Shown: positions 1 to 11,162, counted from the first letter of the stretch. The stretch: DNA of 64,000 nt from Tessaracoccus aquimaris (GCF_001997345.1 NZ_CP019606.1:1364001-1428000); one strand, 5' to 3'. Numbers and translations are program-made. The notes: generated by a model from the letters alone, not told the origin.

Positions 1-679
1 AACCGTGAGTCGACGGCGACCCCGGCGAAGCCCGCACGTCTCGCCACGTCGAGCCAGCGGCCGGGCGCGCAGCAGTGCAGCCACCCGGCGTGGCCGAAGG
101 GCTGCAGCGCGGCCACGAGTTCGGGTTCGTCGACGCGGCGGTGCTTGGAGAATCCGGAGGCGGTCGGGATCGCACCGTCGGCGACGGCGACCAGCGAGGG
201 CTCGTCGACCTGGATCAGCACCGAGGCGCCCGGCACCCGGCTACCGAGTTCGGCCCGCAGCCAGCCGACGCCCTCCAGCAGCGCCTGTGCGACCTCGCGG
301 CGCGCGCCGTGGTCGGCGAGCAACCGGTCCCCATCGGCCGTTCCACGCAGGCCGCGAGAGTCCACGGGCCTGCGACGCCCACCTTCAGCGTCTGGTCGAA
401 GCCCTGAAGCAGTTCCTCGGTGTCGTCGAGGTCGTTTCGCCACTGCGCGCGGGCACGCCGCTGCTCCGCCGTCGAATGCGGGGTCAGCCGCCACCCGGCA
501 GGCTGCAGGTCGAAGCCCAGGCCGTCGATCAGCCCGAGCGCGCGTCCGACCAGTTGCGACGCGACGCCGCGGGCAGGCAGTTCCGGAAGCGGCAGCACCT
601 CGGGAAGCGCCTCGGTCATCGCGGTCAGCGCGCCGCGGAAGTCGGTGCCGGGGAGCGACCCGGCGGCGGTGACGCGCAT
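1..679 (-). CDS. MetE-like (cobalamin-independent methionine synthase C-terminal family) protein, partial
   Basis: The protein starts [14 protein letters not shown] and resembles the short MetE C-terminal-like proteins of actinobacteria (Rv3015c type). It keeps the VGVAGPWTLA segment and, after the break, an IQVDEPSL and a HCCAP segment typical of the MetE barrel, where Cys and His bind zinc. The ATG overlaps the mnmA stop as TGATG, so the two are co-transcribed. The frame breaks at a C run at 329-332; adding one base restores homology up to the window edge, which cuts off the C-terminus. True methionine synthase activity is uncertain because the N-terminal folate-binding half is absent from this family. 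Confidence 0.75.
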
Positions 680-1751
680 CAGGCGGCCTCGGCGATCACG
701 GCGCTGCCGACCACCCGGTCGCCGGAATACACGACCACCGTCTGGCCGGGCGCGACGCCTGAGGCGGGCTCGTCGAGGTCGACGCTCAACCCGTTCCCGG
801 TCGCCACGACCGTGGCCTCCTGCGCGACGCCGTGCGCCCGGTACTGCGCCCTTCCCCGGAAGGAGCCCTCGACGGGGCCCTCGGTCCAGGTCGGCCGGAT
901 GCCGGAGAGGCGCCGCACGCCCAACTGGGCGCGATCGCCCACCACGACGGTGCGGGAGACGGGTTCGATGCTCAGCACGTAGCGCGGGTCGCCCGAGGGT
1001 GAGGGGACTCGCAGGTCGAGGCCCTTGCGTTGGCCGACTGTGTAGCGGTGCGTGCCGCGGTGCTGGCCGAGCACCGCGCCGTCGGCGTCGACGATGTCGC
1101 CGGGGCATCGTCGATGTAGCGGGCGAGGAAGCCCTGCGTGTCGCCATCGGCGATGAAGCAGATGTCGTGGCTGTCGGGCTTCTTCGCGACCCCGAAGCCA
1201 AGCGCCCTTGCCTCCTCGCGGACCACCGGCTTCTCCACGTCGAACAGCGGGAAGAGGCAGCGCGAGAGTTGCTGCTGGTTGAGCATGCCGAGCACGTAGG
1301 ACTGGTCCTTCGCGTCGTCGGCGGCCCGGTGCAGCGACACCGTCGAGTCGGGGTTGCGGCGCAGGTCGGCGTAATGGCCGGTCGCGACCGCATCGAAGCC
1401 GAGCCCGATGCCACGGTCCAGGACGGCGGCGAACTTGATCTTCTCGTTGCAGCGCAGGCACGGGTTCGGGGTGCGACCTGCGCGGTACTCGGCGACGAAG
1501 TCCTCGACGACGGCCTCGTGGAACTCCTCCGCGAAGTCCCACACGTAGAACGGGATGTCGAGCTTGTCCGCGACCCGGCGCGCGTCGTGGGAGTCCTCGA
1601 GCGAGCAGCAACCGCGGGCGCCGGAGCGGTACGACGCGGGGTTCTTCGACAGCGCAAGGTGCACGCCCGTCACGTCGTGGCCCTCGGCCACGAGGCGCGC
1701 TGCGGCGACGGCGGAGTCGACCCCGCCTGACATCGCGACCAGTACCCGCAC
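679..1751 (-). CDS. mnmA: tRNA-specific 2-thiouridylase MnmA (frame broken once)
   Basis: MnmA adenylates and thiolates U34 of tRNA(Lys/Glu/Gln) with sulfur relayed from a cysteine desulfurase. The N-terminus carries the PP-loop MSGGVDS (residues 7-13). The catalytic cysteines are visible as NPCLRCN (Cys98) and HDICFI (Cys198), followed by [11 protein letters not shown] and a C-terminal beta-barrel. It starts at GTG behind GGGAGGAG. The frame breaks after RYIDDAP at a G run (1102-1105); one extra base gives a normal 357-aa protein. The cysteine desulfurase lies just upstream on the same strand, which fits a sulfur-relay operon. Confidence 0.93.
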
Positions 1752-1784
1752 CGTGTCTCCTCCCGTTGGATCGGCCGTGACAGT

Positions 1785-2905
1785 CTACGCGCCGAAGGCG
1801 GAACGACCCTGCTCGACGGCGAGCGGCAGGACCTCCTCCAGCCGGGCGATGTCGGCCTCGGTGGTGGTGCGTCCGAGCGAGAAGCGCAGCGACTGGCTCG
1901 CCTCGTCGACGCTGCGCCCCATGGCGAGCAGCACCTCGCTCGGCTGATGCACTCCCGCGCGGCAGGCGGAGCCGACGGAGGCGTGCACCCCGCGTTGGTC
2001 GAGGAGGAACAGCAGGTCGTCCGCCCTGATCCCGTCGAAGGTGGCGTTGACGATGTGCGGGGCACCGTCTGGAAGCGAGTTGAGCCGACCTCCGACGGCG
2101 AGCGCGGCGGCAGCGACGCGGTCCCGCAGCACGGTGAGCCGGTCCCGTTCGCCGTCGAGTTCCTGGACGGCGAGGCTCGCGGCCCGCGCGAAGGCCGCGG
2201 CCAGCGCGACGGAGTTGGTGCCGGAGCGAACGCCCCTCTCCTGACCTCCGCCGAGCCCGACGGCGGCGGGCACGATCGCACGCCCGGCGAGCAGCGCCCC
2301 GACGCCGACGGGGCCGCCGATCTTGTGCGCGGACAGCGTCATCAGGTCGAGCGAACTGGCGTGGAAGTCGACGGGCACGTGTCCGAGTGCCTGCACCGCG
2401 TCGCTGTGCATCCAAGCGCCGCAGCGGACCGCAGCCCGGCGCACCTTCTCGACCGGTTGGACGGCGCCGGTCTCGTTGTTGACCCACATCACCGACACCA
2501 GGGCAACCGACTCGTCGATCGCGGCGACGGCGGCGCCCACGTCGACGATCCCGTCGCGGTCGACGGGCAGCACCTCAGCGCCCCGCTCCTGCGCCCCGGC
2601 CACCGCTGGGTGTTCGACGGCCGAGACCAGCGCACGGGTGCGGCCTTGCTGCTCGCGCGCGGCCCACCCCCGAGCACCGCGATGGTGTCGGCCTCCGACC
2701 CACCGGAGGTGAAGATGACCTCGCTGGGGTGCGCGCCAACGGCATCGGCCAGTTCCTCGCGCGCCTCCTCCAGCGCGGCGGCGGCCCGCTGCCCCAACCG
2801 GTGCAGCGACGCCGGGTTGCCGACCAGTTCGGAGGCCGACACGAACGCCTCCACCGACTCCTGGCGCATCGGGCTGGTCGCCGCGTGATCGAGGTACACA
2901 GACAT
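1785..2905 (-). CDS. cysteine desulfurase, NifS/IscS family (frame broken once)
   Basis: This PLP enzyme removes sulfur from cysteine, here probably for MnmA directly downstream (33-bp gap). It starts MSVYLDHAATSP, the usual IscS-like N-terminus; an ATG further upstream (2959) adds unrelated residues and was not used. Visible are VNNETG, the PLP-lysine motif LSAHKIGGPVGVG and the persulfide cysteine SVGSACRAG. The frame breaks at a C run (2667-2671) after GGSEADTIAVLGG; one extra base gives about 373 aa, normal for the family. Whether it also serves Fe-S assembly cannot be told from this window. Confidence 0.92.
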
Positions 2906-2985
2906 GGCCCCACTGTAGTGAAGCGCGCCTCCGTGGGTTTTCGTCCCGGCGTGGCACAATTGCCGCGCCCACCGAGATAGAAAGC

Positions 2986-5135
2986 GTGAACCGAGTAGCC
3001 ATGCAGATCCCAGACACCTCCCGGCTCGGCGCCCGTGTCACCGACATCGGGGTTGCCTTCGGGCTGTGGGCACCCCGCGCCGACAAGGTCGAACTTGCGC
3101 TGATCGACGGCAGGAACAAGCAGCACAACCACCACATGCACCGTGACGAGCACGGCATCTGGACGCTTGAGGTCCCGGGGATCGGCGCGGGCCAGCAGTA
3201 CGGCTTCCGGGTGCACGGCGACTGGGACCCGTCGGACGGCTCCCGGTTCAACCCCGCGCGACTGCTGCTCGACCCCTACGCCCGCGCCATCGTCGGCGGC
3301 ATCGACTTCCGCGGCCCGATCCTCGACCACGTCGCAGGCAACCCTGACACGATGTCGACGGAGGACTCCTTCGGGGCGGTGCCCGTCTCGGTCGTCGTCG
3401 CCGACTCCCCTCCCCCGACGCCGATCGCGCGCCGCAGGACGATGGCCGAGTCCGTGATCTACGAGACGCACCTGCGCGGCTACACCAAACTGCACCCCGA
3501 CGTGCCCGAGCACCTGCGCGGCTCCTACCTCGGGATGGCCGACCCTGCCGTGATCGAGCACCTCGTCGGCCTCGGCGTCACCGCCGTCGAGTTCCTGCCG
3601 CTGCAGCACTTCGTGAGCGAGCCGTTCATCGCCCACAAGGGGCTGCGCAACTACTGGGGCTACAACACGCTCGGCTTCTTCGCCCCGCACGCCGCCTACG
3701 CCCCCCGGGGCACCGTCGGCAACCAGGTCACCGACTTCAAGCAGATGGTCTCCGCGCTGCACGAGGCGGGCATCGAGGTCCTCCTCGACGTCGTCTACAA
3801 CCACACCGGCGAGGGCGGCCACGAGGGCCCGACGCTCTCGATGCGCGGCATCGACCATGACGCCTACTACCGGCTCACCAACGACCGCCGCGACGACTAC
3901 GACGTGACGGGATGCGGCAACTCGGTCAACACGGCCCACCCGATGGTGCTGCAGTTGGTGCTCGATTCCCTTCGCTACTGGGTCACCGAGATGGGCGTCG
4001 ACGGGTTCCGCTTCGACCTGGCCACCACCCTGATCCGGGACTGGCACCAGCACGTCGACCACGACCACCCCTTCAAGCGGGCGATCGCCTCCGACCCTGC
4101 CTTCGAGGGCATCAAGATGATCGCCGAGCCGTGGGACATCGGCCCGTACGGTTACCAGGTCGGCGCCTGGGGCCCGGGCTGGAGCGAGTGGAACGACCGG
4201 TTCCGCGACCACGTGCGCGACTACTGGCGCGGGTCGGTGCACGGCGTGCAGGAGTTGGCGACCCGACTGGCGGGATCGCCGGACCTGTTCGACCGGCCCG
4301 GCCGCTCCCCGCAGGCCAGCATCAACTTCGTGACCGCCCACGACGGCTTCACCATGCGCGACCTGGTCAGCTACGACGTCAAGCACAACCTGGCCAACGG
4401 AGAGGCCAACCGCGATGGCACCGACAACAACCACTCCTGGAACCACGGCTGGGAGGGCGACGCCCCCGACCCCGCGCTCAACGCGCTGCGCCGCCGTCAG
4501 GTGCTGAACCTGATGGCGACCCAGATCCTCGCGGCAGGCACCCCCATGATCACGGCGGGCGACGAGTTCGGTCGCACCCAGAAGGGCAACAACAACGCCT
4601 ACTGCCAGGACTCGCCCCTCTCGTGGGTCGACTGGGGCTACCCGGACGTGTGGCGCGACGTGCAGGACCGGGTCGCGGCGCTGCTGCGGTTGCGCGCCGA
4701 GCACGAGTCGCTCCGGATGGACCGGTTCGCCTACCACACAGAGGTGATCGGCGAGAACGGCGAGAACCTTCAGCGCGTCGACCTGACCTGGATGGACGGC
4801 ACCAACGGGCAGATGGGTGAGGACGCCTGGCACGACGGGTCGAGGCGGCTGCTCGGCATGTACGTCTCCAACGAGCGCGAGGCGTTCCTGACGTGGTTCA
4901 ACTCCGCCCCCGACCCTGTCACCGTCGTGCTCCCGGGCCTTCCCTGGGGGTCGCGGTTCGAGGTCGCCTGGCACAGCGGCGACGAGGGCGAGGTTCCCAT
5001 CGGCGAGGCCCTCGCGGCCAGGTCCGAGGTGGAGGTGCCCGGCCGAAGCGTCACGGTGATGCGCGTCGACGTGCCGCTCAGTTCGCGCGACCTCCTCGAA
5101 CTCCAGGCGGAGGCGAGCACCGCCCCAAGGCCTGA
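2986..5135 (+). CDS. glgX: glycogen debranching enzyme GlgX/TreX (frame broken near the end)
   Basis: An isoamylase-type GH13 enzyme that hydrolyses alpha-1,6 branches of glycogen, supplying linear maltodextrin to TreY/TreZ and GlgE. An N-terminal CBM48 domain is followed by the GH13 motifs LLDVVYNHTGEG, VDGFRFDLA (nucleophile near Asp344), MIAEPWDIG (acid near Glu381) and FVTAHDGFTMRDLVSY. Start is GTG 2986 (ATG 3001 is an alternative). The open frame runs on to 5373 and would overlap glgE. Adding one base at the C run 5123-5126 gives a clean stop at 5133-5135 and 716 aa, which I prefer. It is first in the glucan gene block. Confidence 0.93.
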
Positions 5136-5194
5136 TCCCCCGCCTGTCAGGGTGTCGGCGGGACAAGCACCCGACCGGCGAGGGCCGCGCCCGC

Positions 5195-5200
5195 TAGGCT
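5195..5200 (+). promoter_or_regulatory. -10 box of glgE (leaderless)
   Basis: TAGGCT ends 7 nt before GTG 5207, so transcription should begin at the start codon itself. Confidence 0.55.
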
Positions 5201-5206
5201 TGCCGT

Positions 5207-7213
5207 GTGACCGAGCAGTTCCCAGCCCGAAGCAGCAAGCGCATCGTCCGGACCGAGGGCGGCTTCGGCCGCATCCCGGTCAGCGGAGTGTCCCCCGTTC
5301 TCGAGGGCGGCGCCTACCCCGTCAAGGCGGTGACCCACGAGCGGCTGCTCGTGCAGGCCAACGTTTTCCGTGAGGGGCACGACGCCGTCAACGCGTCGGT
5401 GATCCTCACCTCCCCGCACGGCACCCAGCGCCGCATCGACATGACGCAGGTCGAGCCCATGGGCCTCGACATCTGGCAGGCGCACATCCGGATGGCGGCA
5501 CCGGGCGACTGGACGTTCCGCGTCGAGGGTTGGTCCGATCCGTGGGGCACCTGGGCGCACACCGCCGAGAAGAAGCTTCCTGCGGGCGTCGACGTGGACC
5601 TGGTCCACATGGAGGGCCGCGAACTCCTCGAGAAGGCGGCGCGACAGGCCGAGGCGATGCGGACGCCCGGAGCCGCGAGCCTGCTGCGCGGCGCGGCCGC
5701 CGGCCTCACCGTCGACACCGAGGTCGACGAGGTGCTCGAGCTGATCTCGTCCGCGCCGATCACCCGCGCGATGGCCCGCTTCGGTGCCCGCGAACTCGTC
5801 TCCCCGACGCCCGACTACCCGATCCGCGTCGAGCGCAGGCGCGCGCTGTACTCCTCGTGGTACGAGTTCTTCCCGCGTTCGCAGGGCGCCTGGGTCGACG
5901 ACGAGGGCCACTGGCATTCGGGCACCTTCCAATCCTCGATGGTGCGCCTCGAGGCGGCCGCAGCGATGGGCTTCAACGTCGTCTACCTGCCGCCAATCCA
6001 CCCGATCGGCACCTCGTTCCGGAAGGGTCCGAACAACACGCTGACCCCCGGGCCCCAGGATCCCGGCTCGCCGTGGGCGATCGGCGCCCCCGAGGGCGGT
6101 CACGACGCCGTGCATCCCGACCTGGGCAGCCTCGAGGACTTCGACGCCTTCGTCGCGAAGGCCCGCTCTCTCGACATCGAGATCGCGCTCGACTTCGCGC
6201 TGCAGGCATCCCCCGACCACCCGTGGGTCACGGAGCACCCCGAGTGGTTCACCACCCGCCTCGACGGCACCATCGCCTACGCGGAGAACCCGCCGAAGAA
6301 GTACCAGGACATCTACCCGATCAACTTCGACAACGACCCGGTCGGCATCTACCACGAGGTGCTGCGGATCATCGAGTTCTGGATCGACCATGGCGTCACG
6401 ATCTTCCGTGTCGACAACCCGCACACCAAGCCGGTCGAGTTCTGGGACTGGCTGATCGGGCGCGTCAACGAGCGGCACCCCGAGGTGATCTTCCTGGCGG
6501 AGGCCTTCACGAAGCCGCAGATGATGGCCGCGCTCGGCAAGATCGGCTTCCAGCAGAGCTACACCTACTTCACATGGCGCAACGTGAAGTGGGAACTGAC
6601 GGAGTACCTGACGGAACTGTCGACGGAGATGGCCAACTTCTACCGGCCCAACTTCTTCGTCAACACCCCAGACATCAACCCGTTCTTCCTGCAGTCGGGC
6701 AACCAGGCGTCGTTCGCGATCCGGGCGATCCTCGCGGCCACCATGTCGCCGTCGTGGGGCGTCTACTCCGGCTTCGAACTGTTCGAGCATGAGCCGCTGG
6801 CCCCCGGCAAGGAGGAGTACCTCGACTCGGAGAAGTTCCAGTTCCGGCCGCGCGACTACGACGCCGAGCCGAACCTCAACATGCTGCTCGGTCGACTCAA
6901 CGAGATCCGCGACGCCCACCCGGCGCTGCAGCAGTTGCGCGACGTGCACTTCCATCACGCGCCCAACGACGCCGTCATCGTCTTCTCCAAGCGCGACGGC
7001 GACGACACGGTGCTCGTGGTGTGTTCGCTCGATCCGGACAACACCGTCGAGTCGCAACTCAACCTCGACTTCGACGCCCTCGGGTTCCCCGCGGCGGGCA
7101 AGATCAGCGTCCGCGACGAACTGACGGGTGAGGAGTACCTGTGGGAGCGGCAGGCCTTCGTGCGGCTGTACCCGGGTAAGCCCGCCCACGTGCTGCACGT
7201 CACGGTGTCATGA
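5207..7213 (+). CDS. glgE: alpha-1,4-glucan:maltose-1-phosphate maltosyltransferase GlgE
   Basis: A cytosolic GH13_3 enzyme that transfers maltosyl units from maltose-1-phosphate to the non-reducing end of alpha-glucan. The 668-aa length is typical. The catalytic pair is visible as FRVDNPHTKPVEFWDW (Asp403) and FLAEAFTKP (Glu432). Their 29-residue spacing equals that of the Streptomyces enzyme (Asp394/Glu423). The C-terminal AVGPSR-type region continues as a beta domain. GTG start at 5207 follows a TAGGCT box. Its stop overlaps the start of the maltokinase gene as ATGA, so donor synthesis and use are translationally coupled. Confidence 0.96.
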   Translation: MTEQFPARSSKRIVRTEGGFGRIPVSGVSPVLEGGAYPVKAVTHERLLVQANVFREGHDAVNASVILTSPHGTQRRIDMTQVEPMGLDIWQAHIRMAAPGDWTFRVEGWSDPWGTWAHTAEKKLPAGVDVDLVHMEGRELLEKAARQAEAMRTPGAASLLRGAAAGLTVDTEVDEVLELISSAPITRAMARFGARELVSPTPDYPIRVERRRALYSSWYEFFPRSQGAWVDDEGHWHSGTFQSSMVRLEAAAAMGFNVVYLPPIHPIGTSFRKGPNNTLTPGPQDPGSPWAIGAPEGGHDAVHPDLGSLEDFDAFVAKARSLDIEIALDFALQASPDHPWVTEHPEWFTTRLDGTIAYAENPPKKYQDIYPINFDNDPVGIYHEVLRIIEFWIDHGVTIFRVDNPHTKPVEFWDWLIGRVNERHPEVIFLAEAFTKPQMMAALGKIGFQQSYTYFTWRNVKWELTEYLTELSTEMANFYRPNFFVNTPDINPFFLQSGNQASFAIRAILAATMSPSWGVYSGFELFEHEPLAPGKEEYLDSEKFQFRPRDYDAEPNLNMLLGRLNEIRDAHPALQQLRDVHFHHAPNDAVIVFSKRDGDDTVLVVCSLDPDNTVESQLNLDFDALGFPAAGKISVRDELTGEEYLWERQAFVRLYPGKPAHVLHVTVS

Positions 7214-8352
7214 GCGACGCCGACCTGACAGCGACGCTGTGGGACCTTGCGCTCGGGCAGCGTTGGTTCTCCGGAAGAGCAGGCCGTCCGGTCGACGTGG
7301 AACTGGGCGACTGGGCCCAGGCGCCCGAGCCAGGCAGGCCGGGGCTGCGGCCCGCGTTCCTCAACGTCGACTTCGAGGACGGCCACCGGGAGCGCTACCT
7401 GATCCCGCTGCTGTACAGCGACGGCGAGGCACCGATCGACGCGTGCGACGACGCCGGGATCCTGCTCGATCTGCTGCGCGAGGACGCCCCAGGCTTCGAG
7501 CGGTTGCTTCCGATCCCCGAGGGGCTTCCCGCGCGTCGCTATACCGGTGAGCAGTCGAACACCAGCATCTTCTACGGCGACCGACTGCTCGCAAAGGTGT
7601 TCCGACGCATCGAGCCGGGCAGCAACGTCGACGTCGAACTGCACCGCGAACTACGCGGCAGCGGCGTGGTCGCCGAGTTGTACGGCTCCTGGCACGTCGA
7701 CGGAACCGACCTCGCCGTCTTCCTGGAGTCACTTCCCGACCCGACGGACGGGTACGTGCTCGCCTGCGAGTACGCGGCCGCGGGCCGCGACTTCACCGCC
7801 CACGCCGCCGCGCTCGGGGCTGCCCTCGCGACGGTGCACAGGGTGCTCGCGGAGCGACTCGGGACAGGGACCCGACCCGGCTCGGGGCTGGCCGCCGACT
7901 TCCGGACCCGTTTCGACGGGATCGCGGCGGAGCACCCGGAGGCACGGGAGTTCCTGCCGCGGGCGAGCGCCGTGTTCGACCAGGTCGCCGACGAGCAGAT
8001 CGTCGTGCAGCGCGTGCATGGCGACTGCCACCTTGGGCAGGTGCTGCTGACCGGCGGGCGGTGGATCTACGTCGACTTCGAGGGCGAGCCACTCAAGAGC
8101 CTCGCCGAGCGCCGCGAGCCCGACTCGCCGCTGCGGGACGTGGCAGGAATGCTGCGCTCCTTCGGGTACGCGGAGGCCGCGGGCTCCGCGGGCGCCGACT
8201 GGCTGGCCGAGACGCGCAATGCGTTCCTGACAGGCTACGGGATCGACCCGGGTCGCCCCGACCCGCTGCTGTCGGCGTATGAGGCGGACAAGGCCGGCTA
8301 CGAGGTCGCCTACGAGGCTCGCTACCGCCCCAACTCATCCGCGTACCGCTAG
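7210..8352 (+). CDS. mak: maltokinase (Mak/Pep2)
   Basis: Phosphorylates maltose with ATP to maltose-1-phosphate, the donor for GlgE. The fold is aminoglycoside-phosphotransferase-like: an N-terminal cap beginning WDLALGQRWFSGRAG, the loop GEQSNTSIFYGDRLLAKVFR with the ATP lysine, the catalytic loop VHGDCHLGQVL (His270, Asp272) and the metal motif YVDFEGEP. At 380 aa it is on the short side (mycobacterial Mak is about 450 aa). It is not fused to trehalose synthase, and no treS lies in this window, so maltose from trehalose must come from a gene elsewhere. Confidence 0.93.
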   Translation: MSDADLTATLWDLALGQRWFSGRAGRPVDVELGDWAQAPEPGRPGLRPAFLNVDFEDGHRERYLIPLLYSDGEAPIDACDDAGILLDLLREDAPGFERLLPIPEGLPARRYTGEQSNTSIFYGDRLLAKVFRRIEPGSNVDVELHRELRGSGVVAELYGSWHVDGTDLAVFLESLPDPTDGYVLACEYAAAGRDFTAHAAALGAALATVHRVLAERLGTGTRPGSGLAADFRTRFDGIAAEHPEAREFLPRASAVFDQVADEQIVVQRVHGDCHLGQVLLTGGRWIYVDFEGEPLKSLAERREPDSPLRDVAGMLRSFGYAEAAGSAGADWLAETRNAFLTGYGIDPGRPDPLLSAYEADKAGYEVAYEARYRPNSSAYR

Positions 8353-8387
8353 ATTTCCTTTCAACACTTCCTGAAGGAGCATGAGCC

Positions 8388-10285
8388 ATGGCACACGACA
8401 CGTTCGGTGAACTCACGGGCTGGGACCTCGAAGGGTTCCACAGCGGGGGTGACACCGAACTGTGGAAACGGCTCGGCTCCCATGTTGTCGCGGAGACCGA
8501 CGACGAGGAGGGCGCCATCTCTGGCGTCCGGTTCGCCGTCTGGGCGCCCAACGCGCGGTCGGTGCAGGTGATCGGCGACTTCAACTGGTGGACCGGCGAC
8601 CAGATGCAACTCGTGCCGGGCAGCGGCGTGTGGGCGACCTTCATCGAGGGACTCGGCGAGGGAACGCTGTACAAGTACCGGATCGAGACCGAGGACGGCC
8701 GCTGGATCGAGAAGGTCGACCCGATGGCCCGCTTCAGCGAGCAGGCCCCGCGAACGCGTCGATCGTCTACGAATCGAAGTACGTCTGGTCCGACGACGAC
8801 TGGATGCAGCGCCGCCGCGAGGCGAAGGCCCACGCCGAGCCGATGAGCGTCTACGAGGTCCACCTCGGCGGCTGGCGGCAGGGCAAGAGCTACCTCGACC
8901 TGGCAGAGGAACTGGTCAGCTACGTGAAGTGGCAGGGCTACACGCACGTGGAGTTCATGCCGGTCTCGGAGCATCCGTTCGCGCCGAGTTGGGGCTACCA
9001 GGTCACCGGCTACTTCTCCCCCACGTCGCGTTTCGGCAAGCCGGACGACCTTCGCCACCTGATCGACCGGCTCCACCAGGCGGGCATCGGCGTCATCATG
9101 GACTGGGTGCCGGGGCACTTCCCCAAGGACGAGTGGGCGCTCGGCCGCTTCGACGGCACGGCGCTGTACGAGCACGCCGACCCTCGTCAGGGCGAGCACA
9201 TGGACTGGGGAACCTACATCTTCAACTACGGCCGCAACGAGGTGAAGAGCTTCCTGGTCAGCAACGCGCTGTACTGGATCCAGGAGTTCCACATCGACGG
9301 CCTCCGCGTCGACGCCGTCGCCTCGATGTTGTACCTGGACTACTCGCGCGAAGAGGGCGAGTGGGTGCCGAACGAGTTCGGAGGCCGCGAGAACCTCGAG
9401 GCCATCGACTTCCTGCGCTACGTCAACCGTCACCTGTACGAGCGGGAACCCGGCGTCGTGATGATCGCCGAGGAGTCGACCAGCTTCGCGGGCGTCACCA
9501 AGCCGGTGCACGAGGGCGGCCTCGGGTTCGGCTTCAAGTGGAACATGGGTTGGATGAACGACTCGCTGCGCTATCTGCAGCTCGACCCGATCTACCGCCA
9601 GTACGAGCACAACCTGCTGACGTTCGCGATGGTCTACCAGTACTCGGAGAACTTCGTGCTTCCGATCAGCCACGACGAGGTCGTGCACGGCAAGGGTTCG
9701 ATGATCAACAAGGTGCCACAGGACGACTGGCGCAAGTTCGCCACGCTGCGCGCCTTCTACTCCTACATGTGGAGCTTCCCCGGCAAGCAGTTGATCTTCA
9801 TGGGCTGCGAGTTCGGCCAGCGCCCCGAGTTCAACGAGGCAGCCAGCCTCGAATGGTGGGTCTCCGAACTGTGGGGCCACGGCGGCCTGCAGCGGCTGTT
9901 CCGCGACCTGAACCACATCTACCGCGACAACTCGTCCCTGTACGAACTGGACAACGACCCGGCGGGGTTCACCTGGATCAACGCCGACGACGCGGCCCAC
10001 AACACGCTGTCGTGGGTGCGCAACGACTCGCGCGGCAACCACGTCGCCTGCGTGACGAACTTCTCGCCCGAGCCGCTGACCGACTACGAGATCGGCCTTC
10101 CCGAGGAGGGCGCCTGGGAGGAGATCCTCAACACGGACGCCCCGATCTACGACGGCTCCGGAGAGTTCGGCAACCTCGGCGAGGTCACTGCGACCCCCGA
10201 GCCGTGGGGCCATTTCCCCGCCCGCGCCCGCGTGACGGTGCCCCCGCTCGGCTCCATCTGGCTGCGCCGCAGCGTGGTGTCGTGA
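8388..10285 (+). CDS. glgB: 1,4-alpha-glucan branching enzyme GlgB (frame broken once)
   Basis: A GH13_9 enzyme that forms alpha-1,6 branches in glycogen. A CBM48 domain with [18 protein letters not shown] precedes the barrel motifs [23 protein letters not shown] (nucleophile Asp), VMIAEEST (acid Glu) and [17 protein letters not shown] 8388 has an AAGGAG site 8 nt upstream. The frame breaks at the C run 8746-8749 after RFSEQAP; one added base gives 632 aa. That is short for GlgB because the extra N-terminal domain of the long type is missing. It follows maltokinase by 35 bp and overlaps the next gene as GTGA. Confidence 0.95.
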
Positions 10286-11061
10286 CGGAGTTCCAGGTTC
10301 ACGTCGACGTCAACGGCTCCACCGGCAATCTGCGCTGGGACGAGCAGCGCGTCGACGTGGACACCCTGCAGCGGGCGGTCTCGCTTGCCGCCGACGACGT
10401 GCTGGTGGGTCGCGGGCTGAGGAGGCTGCAGGTCGAGATCCCGGAGTGGGACACGGCCGCGCGCACGGCGCTGCACCGGGCCGGTTTCCGGTTGGAGGGG
10501 CGGCTCCGCTCGTCGCTCGAGCGTGAGCCGGGCGACTACCGCGACTCGCTGATCTACGCCAGGCTGGCGGTCGATCCGGTGTACGGGGTGCCCGGCCACT
10601 CGGGCGTGCTGAACTCGATCCTGCCCACCAAGCGGGTGATCGCGCACGCCCTGATGCGCGACGAGGCGGGCCGGGTGCTGCTGCTGGAGACGACCTACAA
10701 GTCGGACTGGGAGTTGCCGGGTGGGGTCGCCGAGGTCGGCGAGCCGCCCCGGGCCGCGGCCGAGCGGGAGATCCGCGAGGAGATCGGCCTGGAGGTGCGG
10801 CTGGGTCAGCCGCTTCTCGCGGACTGGATGCCGCCGTACCTGGGGTGGTCCGACGCCGTCGAGTTCATCTTCGACGCTGGCGTCGTCGACGCTGCGACCG
10901 TCGCGACGCTCGCCCCCTCGGACCGGGAGATCAAGGCCCTTCACTGGGTCGCGCCCGCGATGGTCACCGACCACGTGACGGAACTGTCCGCGCGCAGGAT
11001 CGCCCTGATGCTGGAGGGCAGGCAGGGCTACACGGAGGCCGGCTACCTCGACGCGACGTGA
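10282..11061 (+). CDS. fusion of a GNAT-like segment and a Nudix hydrolase
   Basis: The C-terminal half (from about residue 105) has a perfect Nudix box, GX5EX7REUXEEXGU, read as [23 protein letters not shown], so it should hydrolyse a nucleoside diphosphate linked to another group. The first 100 residues look like the C-terminal part of a GNAT acetyltransferase ([16 protein letters not shown], then [10 protein letters not shown]) without a clear acetyl-CoA loop. GTG overlaps the glgB stop by 4 bp, so it is coupled to glycogen branching. Substrate is unknown; ADP-glucose or another sugar nucleotide is only a guess from context. Confidence 0.8.
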   Translation: MTEFQVHVDVNGSTGNLRWDEQRVDVDTLQRAVSLAADDVLVGRGLRRLQVEIPEWDTAARTALHRAGFRLEGRLRSSLEREPGDYRDSLIYARLAVDPVYGVPGHSGVLNSILPTKRVIAHALMRDEAGRVLLLETTYKSDWELPGGVAEVGEPPRAAAEREIREEIGLEVRLGQPLLADWMPPYLGWSDAVEFIFDAGVVDAATVATLAPSDREIKALHWVAPAMVTDHVTELSARRIALMLEGRQGYTEAGYLDAT

Positions 11062-11082
11062 GGCCGGCGGTCGGGACTTGCG

Positions 11083-11162
11083 TTGAGCAGTAGTCCACGT
11101 TCGACGCCCAACTCGAGCCGTTTTCACGTTCCAACCAGCAACGAACCCCGATTGCTGCTCAA
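11083..11162. repeat. 80-nt palindromic element, copy C1
   Basis: Begins TTGAGCAGTAGTCC and ends GATTGCTGCTCAA. The arms pair over about 13 bp (with wobbles), then again as GTTCG/CGAAC. It starts 22 nt after the Nudix stop. The flanks GGGACTTGCG and CGCCAAGCC recur around copy C2. Confidence 0.8.

Noticed and set aside
1277..1285. TTGAGCATG inside mnmA as a repeat end
   Set aside because: It encodes conserved MnmA residues (GMLNQQ) and has no partner arm.
2575..5166. 863-aa open frame on the minus strand opposite glgX
   Set aside because: Antisense shadow in GC-rich DNA; Val/His/Arg-rich sequence without any motif, while glgX on the plus strand has all GH13 motifs.
5136..5373. C-terminal extension of glgX overlapping glgE
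   Set aside because: Results from a missing base at 5123-5126; the repaired frame ends at 5135, before the glgE promoter.
8353..8387. Second ATG at 8381 as the glgB start
   Set aside because: Different frame; ATG 8388 has the correct spacing to AAGGAG and gives the GlgB N-terminus.
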